DNA of 6,720 nt from Eubacterium sp. GTDB lineage: Bacteria > Bacillota > Clostridia > Lachnospirales > Lachnospiraceae. The stretch spans positions 1 through 6,720 of the forward strand of contig JAFSTZ010000217.1 of NCBI GenBank assembly GCA_017445525.1, given 5' to 3'. Below the pieces are notes generated by a model. That model saw only the letters and a program-made list of their open reading frames with translations, searched no databases and was not told the DNA's origin. Shown here piece by piece: positions 1 through 6,422 of this stretch (position 1 is the stretch's first letter; each line of letters starts with the position of its first letter). Made by a program: the position numbers and the translations under genes.

Positions 1-790
1 GAGGAAAAAGGATCATGGATATACATACAGACAGATATCAGAGGGATCGGGAGTGGCTCTCGGCACTGTCCAGAAGGTACTGGGACGATCTACAGAGTCT
101 CCGAGATATGATACCGTGCAAAAGCTTGAGGGATTTTTTGTGAGAGAGCAGGCGAACTATGCCGTTGATCATAGCAAGAAGAGTAAGAAGTCTATATCGT
201 CAAGTCTTGCCAGAAAGGATATTGAAGGTCAGGGAAGTTATACTATCGAGGATTATCTGGCCTGGCCTGAGGAGGAGAGGATAGAACTTATCGATGGTGT
301 TATCTATGATATGGCAGCGCCCGTGAATACTCATCAGGCATATGCTCTTGAGGTTGCTTTTCAGATTAAAACTGAAATAAAAAGAAGAAATGGCAAGTGT
401 TTTCCGGCTATTGCTCCTGTGGATGTCCAGCTCGATGAAGATGACAGGACTATGGTTCAGCCTGATTTTATGATCATATGCGACAAGTCAAAGCTTACCA
501 AGAATGGGGTTGTAGGTGCACCGGATTTCATCGTGGAAGTTCTCTCTCCGTCTACTAAGTTCAAGGATGTATTTATCAAACAGAACAAGTATATGAACGC
601 TGGAGTGAGAGAGTACTGGACAGTTGATATAAATGAAAAAAAAGTGACGGTATATCTGTTTTCCGAGGGGCAGGTGATGCAGTATGGTCTCGATGAGGTA
701 GTTCCTATAGCGATATATGATGGTGAGATCAAGGTTGATTTCGGTGAGATTTCAGAGTATATAGAGGGGTTTCTGGGTGATTTTTTGTGA
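1..790 (+). CDS. XRE-type HTH / Uma2-family (DUF820) nuclease-fold protein, 5'-partial
   Basis: The 5' end lies outside the window. Reading frame 2 is open from base 2 to the TGA at 788-790, giving 262 visible residues. Residues 1 to about 45 read like the second half of a Cro/C1-type helix-turn-helix (HGYTYRQISEGSGVALGTVQ, then a VLGRSTESPRYDTVQKLEGF-like segment). A basic, serine-rich linker follows at about 53-72 (KKSKKSISSS). The Uma2 domain then runs from about residue 78 (YTIEDYLAWPEEERIELIDG) to the end. The nuclease-fold landmarks visible are QPD (D155), VEVLSPST (E179), a downstream DxxxK (D189, K193) and AGVREYW near 200-206. Uma2 (COG4636) is a PD-(D/E)XK-fold family of unproven biological role; the HTH suggests DNA binding. 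GTG 53 could be mistaken for the start, but it falls inside the HTH and would cut it in half. The gene ends 50 bases before the ABC ATPase and may or may not be co-transcribed with it. Family assignment is firm, function is not. Confidence 0.88.
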   Translation, partial: RKKDHGYTYRQISEGSGVALGTVQKVLGRSTESPRYDTVQKLEGFFVREQANYAVDHSKKSKKSISSSLARKDIEGQGSYTIEDYLAWPEEERIELIDGVIYDMAAPVNTHQAYALEVAFQIKTEIKRRNGKCFPAIAPVDVQLDEDDRTMVQPDFMIICDKSKLTKNGVVGAPDFIVEVLSPSTKFKDVFIKQNKYMNAGVREYWTVDINEKKVTVYLFSEGQVMQYGLDEVVPIAIYDGEIKVDFGEISEYIEGFLGDFL

Positions 791-840
791 TATGATGATA
801 TCCTCTGATGGGGAGAGCAGATATAGTTAGAAGGTGCGAT

Positions 841-1680
841 ATGATAGAAGTGGATCATCTGGTAAAGACATTTACCAGGCAGGTTGATAAAAAGAAAAAA
901 GAAGAGTTTAATGCAGTTGATGATATGTCATTTGTTATAAATGACGGCGAGCTCGTGGGGATACTCGGACCGAACGGTGCCGGGAAGACCACACTCCTTC
1001 GTATGCTCGCCACGTTGATGACGCCTACCTCAGGGACTATCAGGGTCGTGTCCGGGATGGGGGCCGGAAGCACTGTAGAGTCAGACAGCCAGGGGATAGA
1101 TGTGGTATACGGAGCAGACTCTTCGTCGGATCAGAAGCATGATACATCTGTTGAAGTGAGAAAGCATATCGGTTATCTGTCTGCGAATACCAAGTTGTAT
1201 GACAGGTTCTCTGTTCGTGAGACCATGAAGCTTTTCGGAGAAACCTATGGCATGAGTGACAGTGATATCAGATTGAGGACGTCATATCTCATAGAAGTGT
1301 TAAACATGACTTCGTTTGTTGATAACCGTATAGCAAAGCTCTCTACGGGACAGATGCAGAGAGCGCAAATCGCCAGGTGCCTGATCCATGACCCTGATAT
1401 TTATATTTTTGACGAACCTACTCTTGGACTTGATGTGATCAGCAGTCGTTCTATCATCGAGTTTATGAAGGATGAGAAGCAGAGAGGAAAGACCATCCTG
1501 TATTCGACACATTACATGGAGGAGGCTCAGTATCTTTGCGACAGACTCCTGCTTCTCGAAAAAGGCAGGATAGTATGCGAGGATACGCCGGCTCATCTGA
1601 TGGAGAGTACGGGATCGGATACCATGAGGGATGCTTTTTTTGCCACCATCGGCGAGGCGGCGGAATGGAGGCAGGAGTGA
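841..1680 (+). CDS. ABC transporter ATP-binding protein, NatA-like
   Basis: Cytoplasmic ATPase subunit of an ABC-2-type exporter; it should power the permease encoded immediately downstream. The protein has 279 residues. Visible motifs are Walker A GPNGAGKT (43-50), signature LSTGQ (167-171), Walker B IYIFDEP (187-193) and H-loop histidine H224 in STHYMEEA. After IGYL (110-113) the sequence continues ANTKLYDRFSVRET, as in NatA-type ATPases where the usual Q-loop glutamine is not obvious. Between TPTSGTIRV (61-69) and VEVRKHIGYL (from 104) there is an extra Gly/Ser/Asp-rich stretch of about 30 residues where NatA homologues normally have a short turn. ATG 841 is preferred: it has AGAAGGTG at 829-836 and gives the usual MIEVDHLVKTF N-terminus. 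ATG 808 would add 11 unrelated residues. The stop codon overlaps the permease start. NatA of Bacillus subtilis works in Na+ efflux, but the substrate here cannot be read from sequence. Confidence 0.93.
   Translation: MIEVDHLVKTFTRQVDKKKKEEFNAVDDMSFVINDGELVGILGPNGAGKTTLLRMLATLMTPTSGTIRVVSGMGAGSTVESDSQGIDVVYGADSSSDQKHDTSVEVRKHIGYLSANTKLYDRFSVRETMKLFGETYGMSDSDIRLRTSYLIEVLNMTSFVDNRIAKLSTGQMQRAQIARCLIHDPDIYIFDEPTLGLDVISSRSIIEFMKDEKQRGKTILYSTHYMEEAQYLCDRLLLLEKGRIVCEDTPAHLMESTGSDTMRDAFFATIGEAAEWRQE
1667..1671 (+). promoter_or_regulatory. Shine-Dalgarno GGAGG for the permease, inside the ATPase gene
   Basis: GGAGG lies five bases before GTG 1677, within the last codons of the ATPase gene. It supports the GTG start and a coupled GTGA stop-start junction. 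If ATG 1665 were used instead, this site would fall inside the coding region. Confidence 0.6.
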
Positions 1681-3869
1681 ACAAGGTCAGCAACAAAAGG
1701 ATCATCGGTATCCTGTTTAGGAAAGAGATAAAGGACGTACTGCGAGATCGCAAGTCGGTTTTGATGATGTTTCTGGTTCCGGTCATCATCTATCCGCTTA
1801 TTTTTCTGCTGTCATTTTTTATCATGAGTATGATGCAGACCGGTGCCGGCGTACAGACGTATGATATAGTGCTTGACGGGATGCCTGATGATATGCTGGT
1901 GCGAAGTATCGATGATATCCAAAAGGAAGATAACAAGAAAAAAACATCATACAAGATCAGCTACTTTGATACGGATGATTTTAAAATGATCAATCATCTG
2001 AGAGATGTAACATCTGATGGTTCGGATGTATCGGCTGAGGCATATGATCCTGACAGTACATCAAAAGATGCTGTTATGGAAGACATAGATATGAGATCAG
2101 AGGCGGTAGGTAAAGAGTTATATGACATGATCAAAGCATCACTTGAGGAAGAGTCGATCGATGCTTATTTATCATATATAGATGGCAGTTATAAACTTTT
2201 TTATAATTCATCGATAACCAACTCATCGAATGCTGCGGGGATTATAGGTAAAGCAGTATCAGATGTCAAGCAGGAGCTTGTTGAGGAAAGCCTGGAGTCG
2301 GAGGGACTCGACCCTTCCGAGATATTGAATCCGATAGAGCTTGACTCTCAGGATACCGCAACGTCAGAGCAGTCGCTCGGATTTTTCCTGGGAACCATCA
2401 TACCATTTATGTTGGTGATGAGTCTTGTTTCCGGAGTGTTCTCGCCCGCTATGGATGCGACCACGGGAGAGAAGGAGAGAGGTACGCTGGAGACGCTTCT
2501 TATGATGCCTGTCACCGGGACGCAGATCATCATAGCAAAGTTCTTTGCGGTGGCGCTTGTCGGGATCGTAACGACGATATTGAGTGTTGTATCCATGGCC
2601 GGACTCGGTGCATATGTACTGTCTATGGCTGAGAGCGCGGTGGGAGTGAACTTTGGTAATATCAGCGTGGGGACATTTGTTCCGGCGATACTTATCTCGC
2701 TGCCTGCTCTGGTTGTGCTGTCGCTGTTTTTGACTTCGATCTGCATGTGTGTAACGTGTTTTGCCAAGAGCAATAAAGAAGCCAGCACCTATCTTTCTCC
2801 GATCATGATCGCAGTTATGTTGACAGGATACCTCGGATTTATCCCGAATATCGAGCTGGATACTACCATGTCCATGATCCCGGTTGCAAACGTCTGTCTG
2901 CTGATAAAGAATCTGCTTTTGTTCAAGGCGAGTGCGCAGACGGTTATGATAGTTATCCTTTCGACGGCGGTTTATACCGGCCTGATTATCATGATACTCG
3001 GCAGGATGTATCGCACGGAGGCAGTGCTTTTTGATGAAGGGAAGAATGCGCTTGCGCTTCTCGAGAGAAGATCCAACATGAAACCCGGCGGAGTTCCCTC
3101 ATCGGGCGACGGCTGGTTTATTGCTATGGTTGGATTCTTACTGCTTATGGTAGTGGGAGGACTTCTCCAGGCAAAGCTCGGGCTAAACGGAGTTGCATGG
3201 ACACAGGTACTCATCATCGCCCTGCCGGTTGCGATGGCTGTATATACAAAGAAGGACATAAAGAAAACCTTTTCTATCAGATTTCCGTCTGTGCGTGGTT
3301 GGATCGGAGGACTTGTATTCGGGATAGGTATCATTTCTTTTGGACAGGCAGTTACTTCCGTGGTCTACAGTTTGTTCCCGCAGGAGGGGGAGGTTGTTAC
3401 GGATGCGCTGATGAACGTACTGGATGGACCTGCGCCATGGCTTTGGATCGTAGTTGCCGTGATGCCGGCCATCTGTGAGGAGGGATTGTTCAGAGGTTAT
3501 CTGATGTCTGCATTTATGTCACGTTTCAAGCCTTGTATATCTATACTTTTTGTTGCGGTGATCTTTGGCATCTATCATACCAGCCTTGTCAGGTTTCCTG
3601 CGACGGCGCTGCTTGGCGGAGCGTTTGCATTTATCCTGTATAAAACGGGAAGCATCCTGCCGGGAGCGATCCTTCACTGCCTGAACAACAGTATCGCTGT
3701 CTGTATCATCGTTTTCCCGGAGTGGATGCAGGCGCATGTGCCTTTCCTGATGACAGATGTCCAGGCAACAGAGGTTGTGCTGGTTGAGGTGGGGATCGGA
3801 GCGGTACTCATGGCGATCGGTACGGTGATACTCAGAAAGAGAAACCGGGATGTCGAACTCGCACGATGA
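1677..3869 (+). CDS. ABC-2 permease (NatB-like) fused to CPBP intramembrane protease domain
   Basis: Membrane protein of about 730 residues with two modules. Module 1 is an ABC-2 permease: a cytosolic start (RIIGILFRKEIKDVLRDRKS), TM1 at about 28-52, an acidic external domain at about 55-230, then a helix bundle from about 233 carrying the family hallmark GEKERGTLETLL (264-275). Module 2 begins after a soluble linker near 460-480. It is a CPBP (CAAX protease/Abi) domain with motif 1 EEGLFR (E601, E602, R606), motif 2 IFGIYH (F630, H634) and motif 3 HCLNN (H667, N671), so the presumed catalytic glutamates and histidines are intact. The same fusion occurs in other Bacillota permeases; its substrate is unknown. 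Export of a peptide that the protease module trims is inference only. GTG 1677 overlaps the ATPase stop (GTGA) and has GGAGG five bases upstream, implying translational coupling. ATG 1665 (four residues longer, GAGG at 1654-1657) is possible. The long open stretch back to 1536 lies inside the ATPase gene. Confidence 0.9.
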   Translation: MNKVSNKRIIGILFRKEIKDVLRDRKSVLMMFLVPVIIYPLIFLLSFFIMSMMQTGAGVQTYDIVLDGMPDDMLVRSIDDIQKEDNKKKTSYKISYFDTDDFKMINHLRDVTSDGSDVSAEAYDPDSTSKDAVMEDIDMRSEAVGKELYDMIKASLEEESIDAYLSYIDGSYKLFYNSSITNSSNAAGIIGKAVSDVKQELVEESLESEGLDPSEILNPIELDSQDTATSEQSLGFFLGTIIPFMLVMSLVSGVFSPAMDATTGEKERGTLETLLMMPVTGTQIIIAKFFAVALVGIVTTILSVVSMAGLGAYVLSMAESAVGVNFGNISVGTFVPAILISLPALVVLSLFLTSICMCVTCFAKSNKEASTYLSPIMIAVMLTGYLGFIPNIELDTTMSMIPVANVCLLIKNLLLFKASAQTVMIVILSTAVYTGLIIMILGRMYRTEAVLFDEGKNALALLERRSNMKPGGVPSSGDGWFIAMVGFLLLMVVGGLLQAKLGLNGVAWTQVLIIALPVAMAVYTKKDIKKTFSIRFPSVRGWIGGLVFGIGIISFGQAVTSVVYSLFPQEGEVVTDALMNVLDGPAPWLWIVVAVMPAICEEGLFRGYLMSAFMSRFKPCISILFVAVIFGIYHTSLVRFPATALLGGAFAFILYKTGSILPGAILHCLNNSIAVCIIVFPEWMQAHVPFLMTDVQATEVVLVEVGIGAVLMAIGTVILRKRNRDVELAR

Positions 3870-3903
3870 AGGTTTCAAAGGAAGGTTTTTCGTGAAAAAA
3901 CAC

Positions 3904-3932
3904 TTGACATATCAGGGAATATCGGTTATACT
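3904..3932 (+). promoter_or_regulatory. Housekeeping (sigma-70/sigma-A) promoter of the ylxM-ffh cluster
   Basis: The -35 TTGACA (3904-3909) and -10 TATACT (3927-3932) are separated by exactly 17 bases. This is a perfect -35 and a five-of-six -10 match. An A-run lies just upstream (3895-3900), as in UP-like sequences. Transcription would be expected to start at about 3938-3941, inside the 5' arm of the adjoining inverted repeat. The promoter sits 34 bases after the permease stop and is the only strong promoter I can see in the window, so it probably drives ylxM, ffh and perhaps the genes beyond. Confidence 0.85.
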
Positions 3933-3933
3933 T

Positions 3934-3966
3934 ACCACCTGTAAAGAAAAAAACTTTACAGGTGGT
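3934..3966 (+). promoter_or_regulatory. Perfect 13-bp hairpin overlapping the ylxM start region (SD-sequestering / terminator-like)
   Basis: The arms ACCACCTGTAAAG (3934-3946) and CTTTACAGGTGGT (3954-3966) are fully complementary and flank a seven-A loop (3947-3953). The 3' arm is followed by further Ts up to the ylxM ATG at 3970. The likely ylxM Shine-Dalgarno AGGTGG (3960-3965) lies within the 3' arm, so RNA entering from upstream would have it paired. RNA starting at about G3941 would keep only GUAAAG/CUUUAC and leave AGGUGG free. The short U-tract means the hairpin could also act as an intrinsic terminator for the ABC operon. Both roles are inferred from the layout. Confidence 0.7.
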
Positions 3967-3969
3967 TTT

Positions 3970-4323
3970 ATGAGTGCATCGATTGAAACGTCGCTGACAA
4001 CGCCTGAGGAGCTGGTTGTATTGGCTGAACTCTATGACCGGTATGGAGAGTTGTTTAAGGAAGATCAGCGAGAAATATTTGAGTATTATGTCTATGAGAA
4101 CCTGTCTCTCGGAGAGTTGTCAGAGAAGTATAGTATGACACGGCAGGGGATTTATGACAAGATCAACCGCATCAGAAGAAAGCTCCGTGAGTATGAGGAC
4201 AAGCTTCATCTGATCGAACGGGAGAAACATCTGGTTGAGATCATATCAGAAGCCAGGATGGATCAGGTTGAAAGAGAGCGTTTATTGGCAGAGATTGAAG
4301 AAGTATTTGACGCTTCTGTATGA
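3970..4323 (+). CDS. ylxM: YlxM-family putative DNA-binding protein, SRP-associated
   Basis: A protein of 117 residues, close to the family's usual length of about 110. It begins with a helical segment (LAELYDRYGELFKEDQREIF, 18-37). A sigma-factor region-4-like HTH follows at about 45-70 (LSLGELSEKY, then SMTRQGIYDKINRIRRKL). The C-terminal half is charged and likely coiled-coil. YlxM genes sit directly before ffh across Bacillota, and the Streptococcus homologue has been linked to SRP GTPase function, so the location supports the assignment. ATG 3970 is chosen because the promoter and hairpin lie just upstream and AGGTGG is four bases before it. The frame stays open back to ATG 3850, but that would run through the promoter and the end of the permease gene. 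The gap to ffh is 72 bases. Confidence 0.9.
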   Translation: MSASIETSLTTPEELVVLAELYDRYGELFKEDQREIFEYYVYENLSLGELSEKYSMTRQGIYDKINRIRRKLREYEDKLHLIEREKHLVEIISEARMDQVERERLLAEIEEVFDASV

Positions 4324-4395
4324 TTAAGATCTGTTTGTTACAGATGGTGAAACTTTGGTTGCCGTTATGGCATGATGATATAAAAGGAGGCTCTT

Positions 4396-5742
4396 ATGTC
4401 TTTTGACAGCTTATCTGAAAAACTTCAAAATGTCTTCAAGGGACTCCGCAGCAAGGGACGTCTGACTGAGGAGGACGTCAAGGTCGCCATGAAGGAAGTC
4501 AAGATGGCTCTCCTCGAGGCGGACGTTAATTTCAAGGTCGTCAAGGATTTTACCAAAAAAGTCCAGGAGAAGGCCATAGGAGAGGACGTGCTGAACTCTC
4601 TCACGCCCGGACAGACCGTTATAAAGTATGTAAATGAAGAGATGGTCGCGATGATGGGCTCGGAGACAGTCGAGCTTGACCTCATCCCCGGTTCGACCAT
4701 ATCCATCCTGATGATGTGTGGTCTTCAAGGTGCAGGTAAGACGACCACCACGGCGAAGCTTGCCGGCAAGTTCAAGGCGCAGGGCAAGAGACCTCTTTTG
4801 GTAGCTTGTGACGTCTACCGACCGGCCGCTATCGACCAGTTAAAGAGAAATGGTGAGAAGCAGGGTGTCCCCGTATTTGACATGGGTACGGAGCATTCAC
4901 CCGTTGATATAGCAAAGGCAGCAGTGGAACATGCCAAGAAAAATGGTAACAACCTTGTCATCCTCGATACAGCCGGACGTCTCCATATCGATGAAGAGAT
5001 GATGGGCGAGCTGCAGAGGATAAAGGAAGAACTGGACATCCACAAGACCGTCCTTGTCGTAGATGCCATGACCGGTCAGGATGCCGTAAATGTCGCAAAG
5101 ACCTTTGATGAAAAGCTCACTATAGATGGAGTTATCCTGACAAAGCTTGACTCCGACACCAGAGGTGGTGCGGCACTGTCCATCCGCGCCGTGACCGGCA
5201 AGCCGATCTACTATGTAGGTATGGGTGAGAAGCTTTCGGATCTCGAGCAATTTTATCCGGATCGTATGGCCTCACGTATACTCGGTATGGGGGATGTGCT
5301 TTCACTTATCGAGAAGGCTGAGGCTGAGATCGATGAGGAAGAAGCCAAAGAGATGGCCAAGAAGTTCAAGAAGGCAGAGTTTGACTTCAACGACTTCCTC
5401 TCTCAGATGCAGAATATGAAAAAGATGGGCGGCCTCTCGAGCATATTAAAAATGCTCCCGGGTATGGGACTTCCCAAGGATATAGATATTGATGATGATG
5501 CGCTGAAGGGAACCGAAGCCATCATCTACTCCATGACAAAAAAGGAAAGATCCAATCCATCTATCATCAATCCTTCCAGAAAGAGAAGGATAGCTGCCGG
5601 AGCAGGCGTTGATATCAGTGAAGTCAACCGTCTGATGAAGCAGTTTGAACAGAGCAAAAAGATGATGAAGCAGATGTCAGGCATGATGGGTGGCAAGGGC
5701 AAGAAAAAAGGCATGCCCGGCGGGATGCGTTTCCCGTTCTGA
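4396..5742 (+). CDS. ffh: Signal recognition particle GTPase Ffh (SRP54)
   Basis: Ffh binds SRP RNA and signal sequences of nascent membrane proteins and, with FtsY, delivers ribosomes to the membrane. The 448 residues are full length. The N domain is at about 1-90. The G domain shows G1 GLQGAGKTTT (109-118), DVYRPAAIDQL (139-149), DTAGR (191-195) and TKLD (249-252). The M domain starts at about 325 and includes a finger-loop region (MKKMGGLSSILKMLPGMG) and the RNA-binding SRKRRIAAGAG segment. It ends in a Met/Lys/Gly-rich tail (KMMKQMSGMMGGKGKKKG). The start is certain: AAAGGAGG at 4383-4390 lies five bases before ATG 4396, with the typical MSFDSLSEKLQ N-terminus. No strong promoter is visible between ylxM and ffh, so they are probably co-transcribed. 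No residue looks abnormal. Confidence 0.98.
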   Translation: MSFDSLSEKLQNVFKGLRSKGRLTEEDVKVAMKEVKMALLEADVNFKVVKDFTKKVQEKAIGEDVLNSLTPGQTVIKYVNEEMVAMMGSETVELDLIPGSTISILMMCGLQGAGKTTTTAKLAGKFKAQGKRPLLVACDVYRPAAIDQLKRNGEKQGVPVFDMGTEHSPVDIAKAAVEHAKKNGNNLVILDTAGRLHIDEEMMGELQRIKEELDIHKTVLVVDAMTGQDAVNVAKTFDEKLTIDGVILTKLDSDTRGGAALSIRAVTGKPIYYVGMGEKLSDLEQFYPDRMASRILGMGDVLSLIEKAEAEIDEEEAKEMAKKFKKAEFDFNDFLSQMQNMKKMGGLSSILKMLPGMGLPKDIDIDDDALKGTEAIIYSMTKKERSNPSIINPSRKRRIAAGAGVDISEVNRLMKQFEQSKKMMKQMSGMMGGKGKKKGMPGGMRFPF

Positions 5743-5919
5743 TATCTATTTCCGACGTGCTCCATAAGTTTGTTGTCGGAAAGAGCTGTGTATCATGTAA
5801 CACAGCGATCGATCAAGAATCTACCTCGTAAACTGAAAACGGCACAGAAACTCCGGCCGATATGATCACAGATTTATGAGTAGAGATATAAACATTCATA
5901 TTTTTAGGAGGAAAGAAAA
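5743..5919 (+). other. ffh-rpsP intergenic region with two inverted repeats; possible rpsP leader
   Basis: This is 177 bases without a gene. Two adjacent inverted repeats are visible. TTTCCGAC (5749-5756) pairs with GTCGGAAA (5775-5782) around an 18-base loop. GCTGTGT (5785-5791) pairs with ACACAGC (5800-5806) around an 8-base loop. Neither is followed by a T-run, so I do not call a terminator. I find no convincing -35/-10 pair; TATGAT at 5861-5866 lacks a matching -35. A strong Shine-Dalgarno AGGAGG (5906-5911) lies eight bases before the rpsP ATG. The paired segments could be part of a transcript leader for the ribosomal gene, but this is weak. Confidence 0.4.
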
Positions 5920-6159
5920 ATGGTTAAGATTCGTTTGAAGAGACTTGGAAAGAAGAGAACACCTTTCTATCGTATCGTAGTTGCAGATGAGAGATCACCT
6001 CGTGATGGCAAGAACATCGCTGAGATCGGAACCTATGATCCCAACCAGGAGCCTGCAGAGGTCAAGATCGATGAGGAAGCAGCTAAGCAGTGGCTTGCAA
6101 ACGGCGCTCGTCCGACAGACGTTGTTGCACGTCTTTTCAAGCAGGCAGGCATTAACTGA
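5920..6159 (+). CDS. rpsP: 30S ribosomal protein S16
   Basis: S16 is a small subunit protein that binds 16S rRNA early in 30S assembly. The 79 residues match the short end of the family. The N-terminus [20 protein letters not shown] followed by [20 protein letters not shown] is the S16 signature, and the tail ([20 protein letters not shown]) is also typical. The start is unambiguous, with AGGAGG eight bases upstream. It lies between ffh and khpA, as in most Bacillota, and the 24-base gap to khpA implies one transcript. Confidence 0.98.
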   Translation: MVKIRLKRLGKKRTPFYRIVVADERSPRDGKNIAEIGTYDPNQEPAEVKIDEEAAKQWLANGARPTDVVARLFKQAGIN

Positions 6160-6169
6160 GTCTGACTAC

Positions 6170-6175
6170 GGGAGG
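6170..6175 (+). promoter_or_regulatory. Shine-Dalgarno GGGAGG that decides the khpA start
   Basis: GGGAGG ends eight bases before ATG 6184 but only two bases before ATG 6178. The spacing favours the second ATG. Confidence 0.7.
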
Positions 6176-6183
6176 ATATGGAT

Positions 6184-6414
6184 ATGAAAGAGTTAGTAGA
6201 AGTGATCGCAAGATCTCTTGTAGATGACCCTTCCGCAGTTGTTGTGACCGAGGAAGAGGACGATCGTCAGATCACGCTGAACCTCACAGTTGCACCTGAT
6301 GATATGGGCAAGGTCATCGGCAAGCAGGGACGTATAGCCAAGGCTATCCGTACCGTTATCCGCGCCGCTGGTGGGGTTAAGACGGACAAAAAGATTATGG
6401 TGGATATCAAGTGA
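6184..6414 (+). CDS. khpA: KH-domain RNA-binding protein KhpA (YlqC family)
   Basis: A small RNA-binding protein of 76 residues, essentially one KH domain. The GxxG loop is G46-K-Q-G49 within MGKVIGKQGRIAKAIRTVIR, and the N-terminus MKELVEVIARSLVDDPSAV is typical of the family. In streptococci and other Firmicutes KhpA pairs with KhpB (Jag/EloR) and affects cell elongation and RNA levels. The partner is not in this window. ATG 6184 is preferred over ATG 6178 because of Shine-Dalgarno spacing and the family N-terminus; the alternative adds only Met-Asp. Its position between rpsP and rimM is the standard one. The structured intergenic element described next starts nine bases after the stop. Confidence 0.95.
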   Translation: MKELVEVIARSLVDDPSAVVVTEEEDDRQITLNLTVAPDDMGKVIGKQGRIAKAIRTVIRAAGGVKTDKKIMVDIK

Positions 6415-6422
6415 GCGATAAA

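Noticed and set aside
53..55. GTG 53 as the start of the Uma2 gene
   Set aside because: The same frame continues to base 2 and encodes the first half of the HTH seen here; starting at 53 would cut the domain.
15..143. Small 42-codon ORF starting at ATG 15 behind a purine-rich stretch
   Set aside because: It overlaps the HTH-Uma2 gene in another frame. The Uma2 frame gives a clear HTH across the same bases, while this ORF's product resembles nothing I recognise.
789..802. GATAT/ATATC inverted repeat after the Uma2 stop codon
   Set aside because: Five A/T-rich pairs without a following T-run; not a credible terminator on either strand.
808..840. ATG 808 as the ATPase start
   Set aside because: It adds 11 residues not typical of the family, and ATG 841 has a better-spaced ribosome binding site and the normal N-terminus.
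1536..1664. Long N-terminal extension of the permease from ATG 1536
   Set aside because: It lies within the ATPase gene, has a Cys/His/Arg-rich composition unlike a permease start, and family members begin near the RKEIKDVLRD segment.
3850..3969. Extended ylxM from ATG 3850
   Set aside because: The extension runs through the permease 3' end, the promoter and the hairpin, and is not YlxM-like.
4329..4345. Hairpin ATCTGT/ACAGAT between ylxM and ffh
   Set aside because: Only 6 bp, no T-run after it and no nearby promoter; too weak to call a terminator or regulator.
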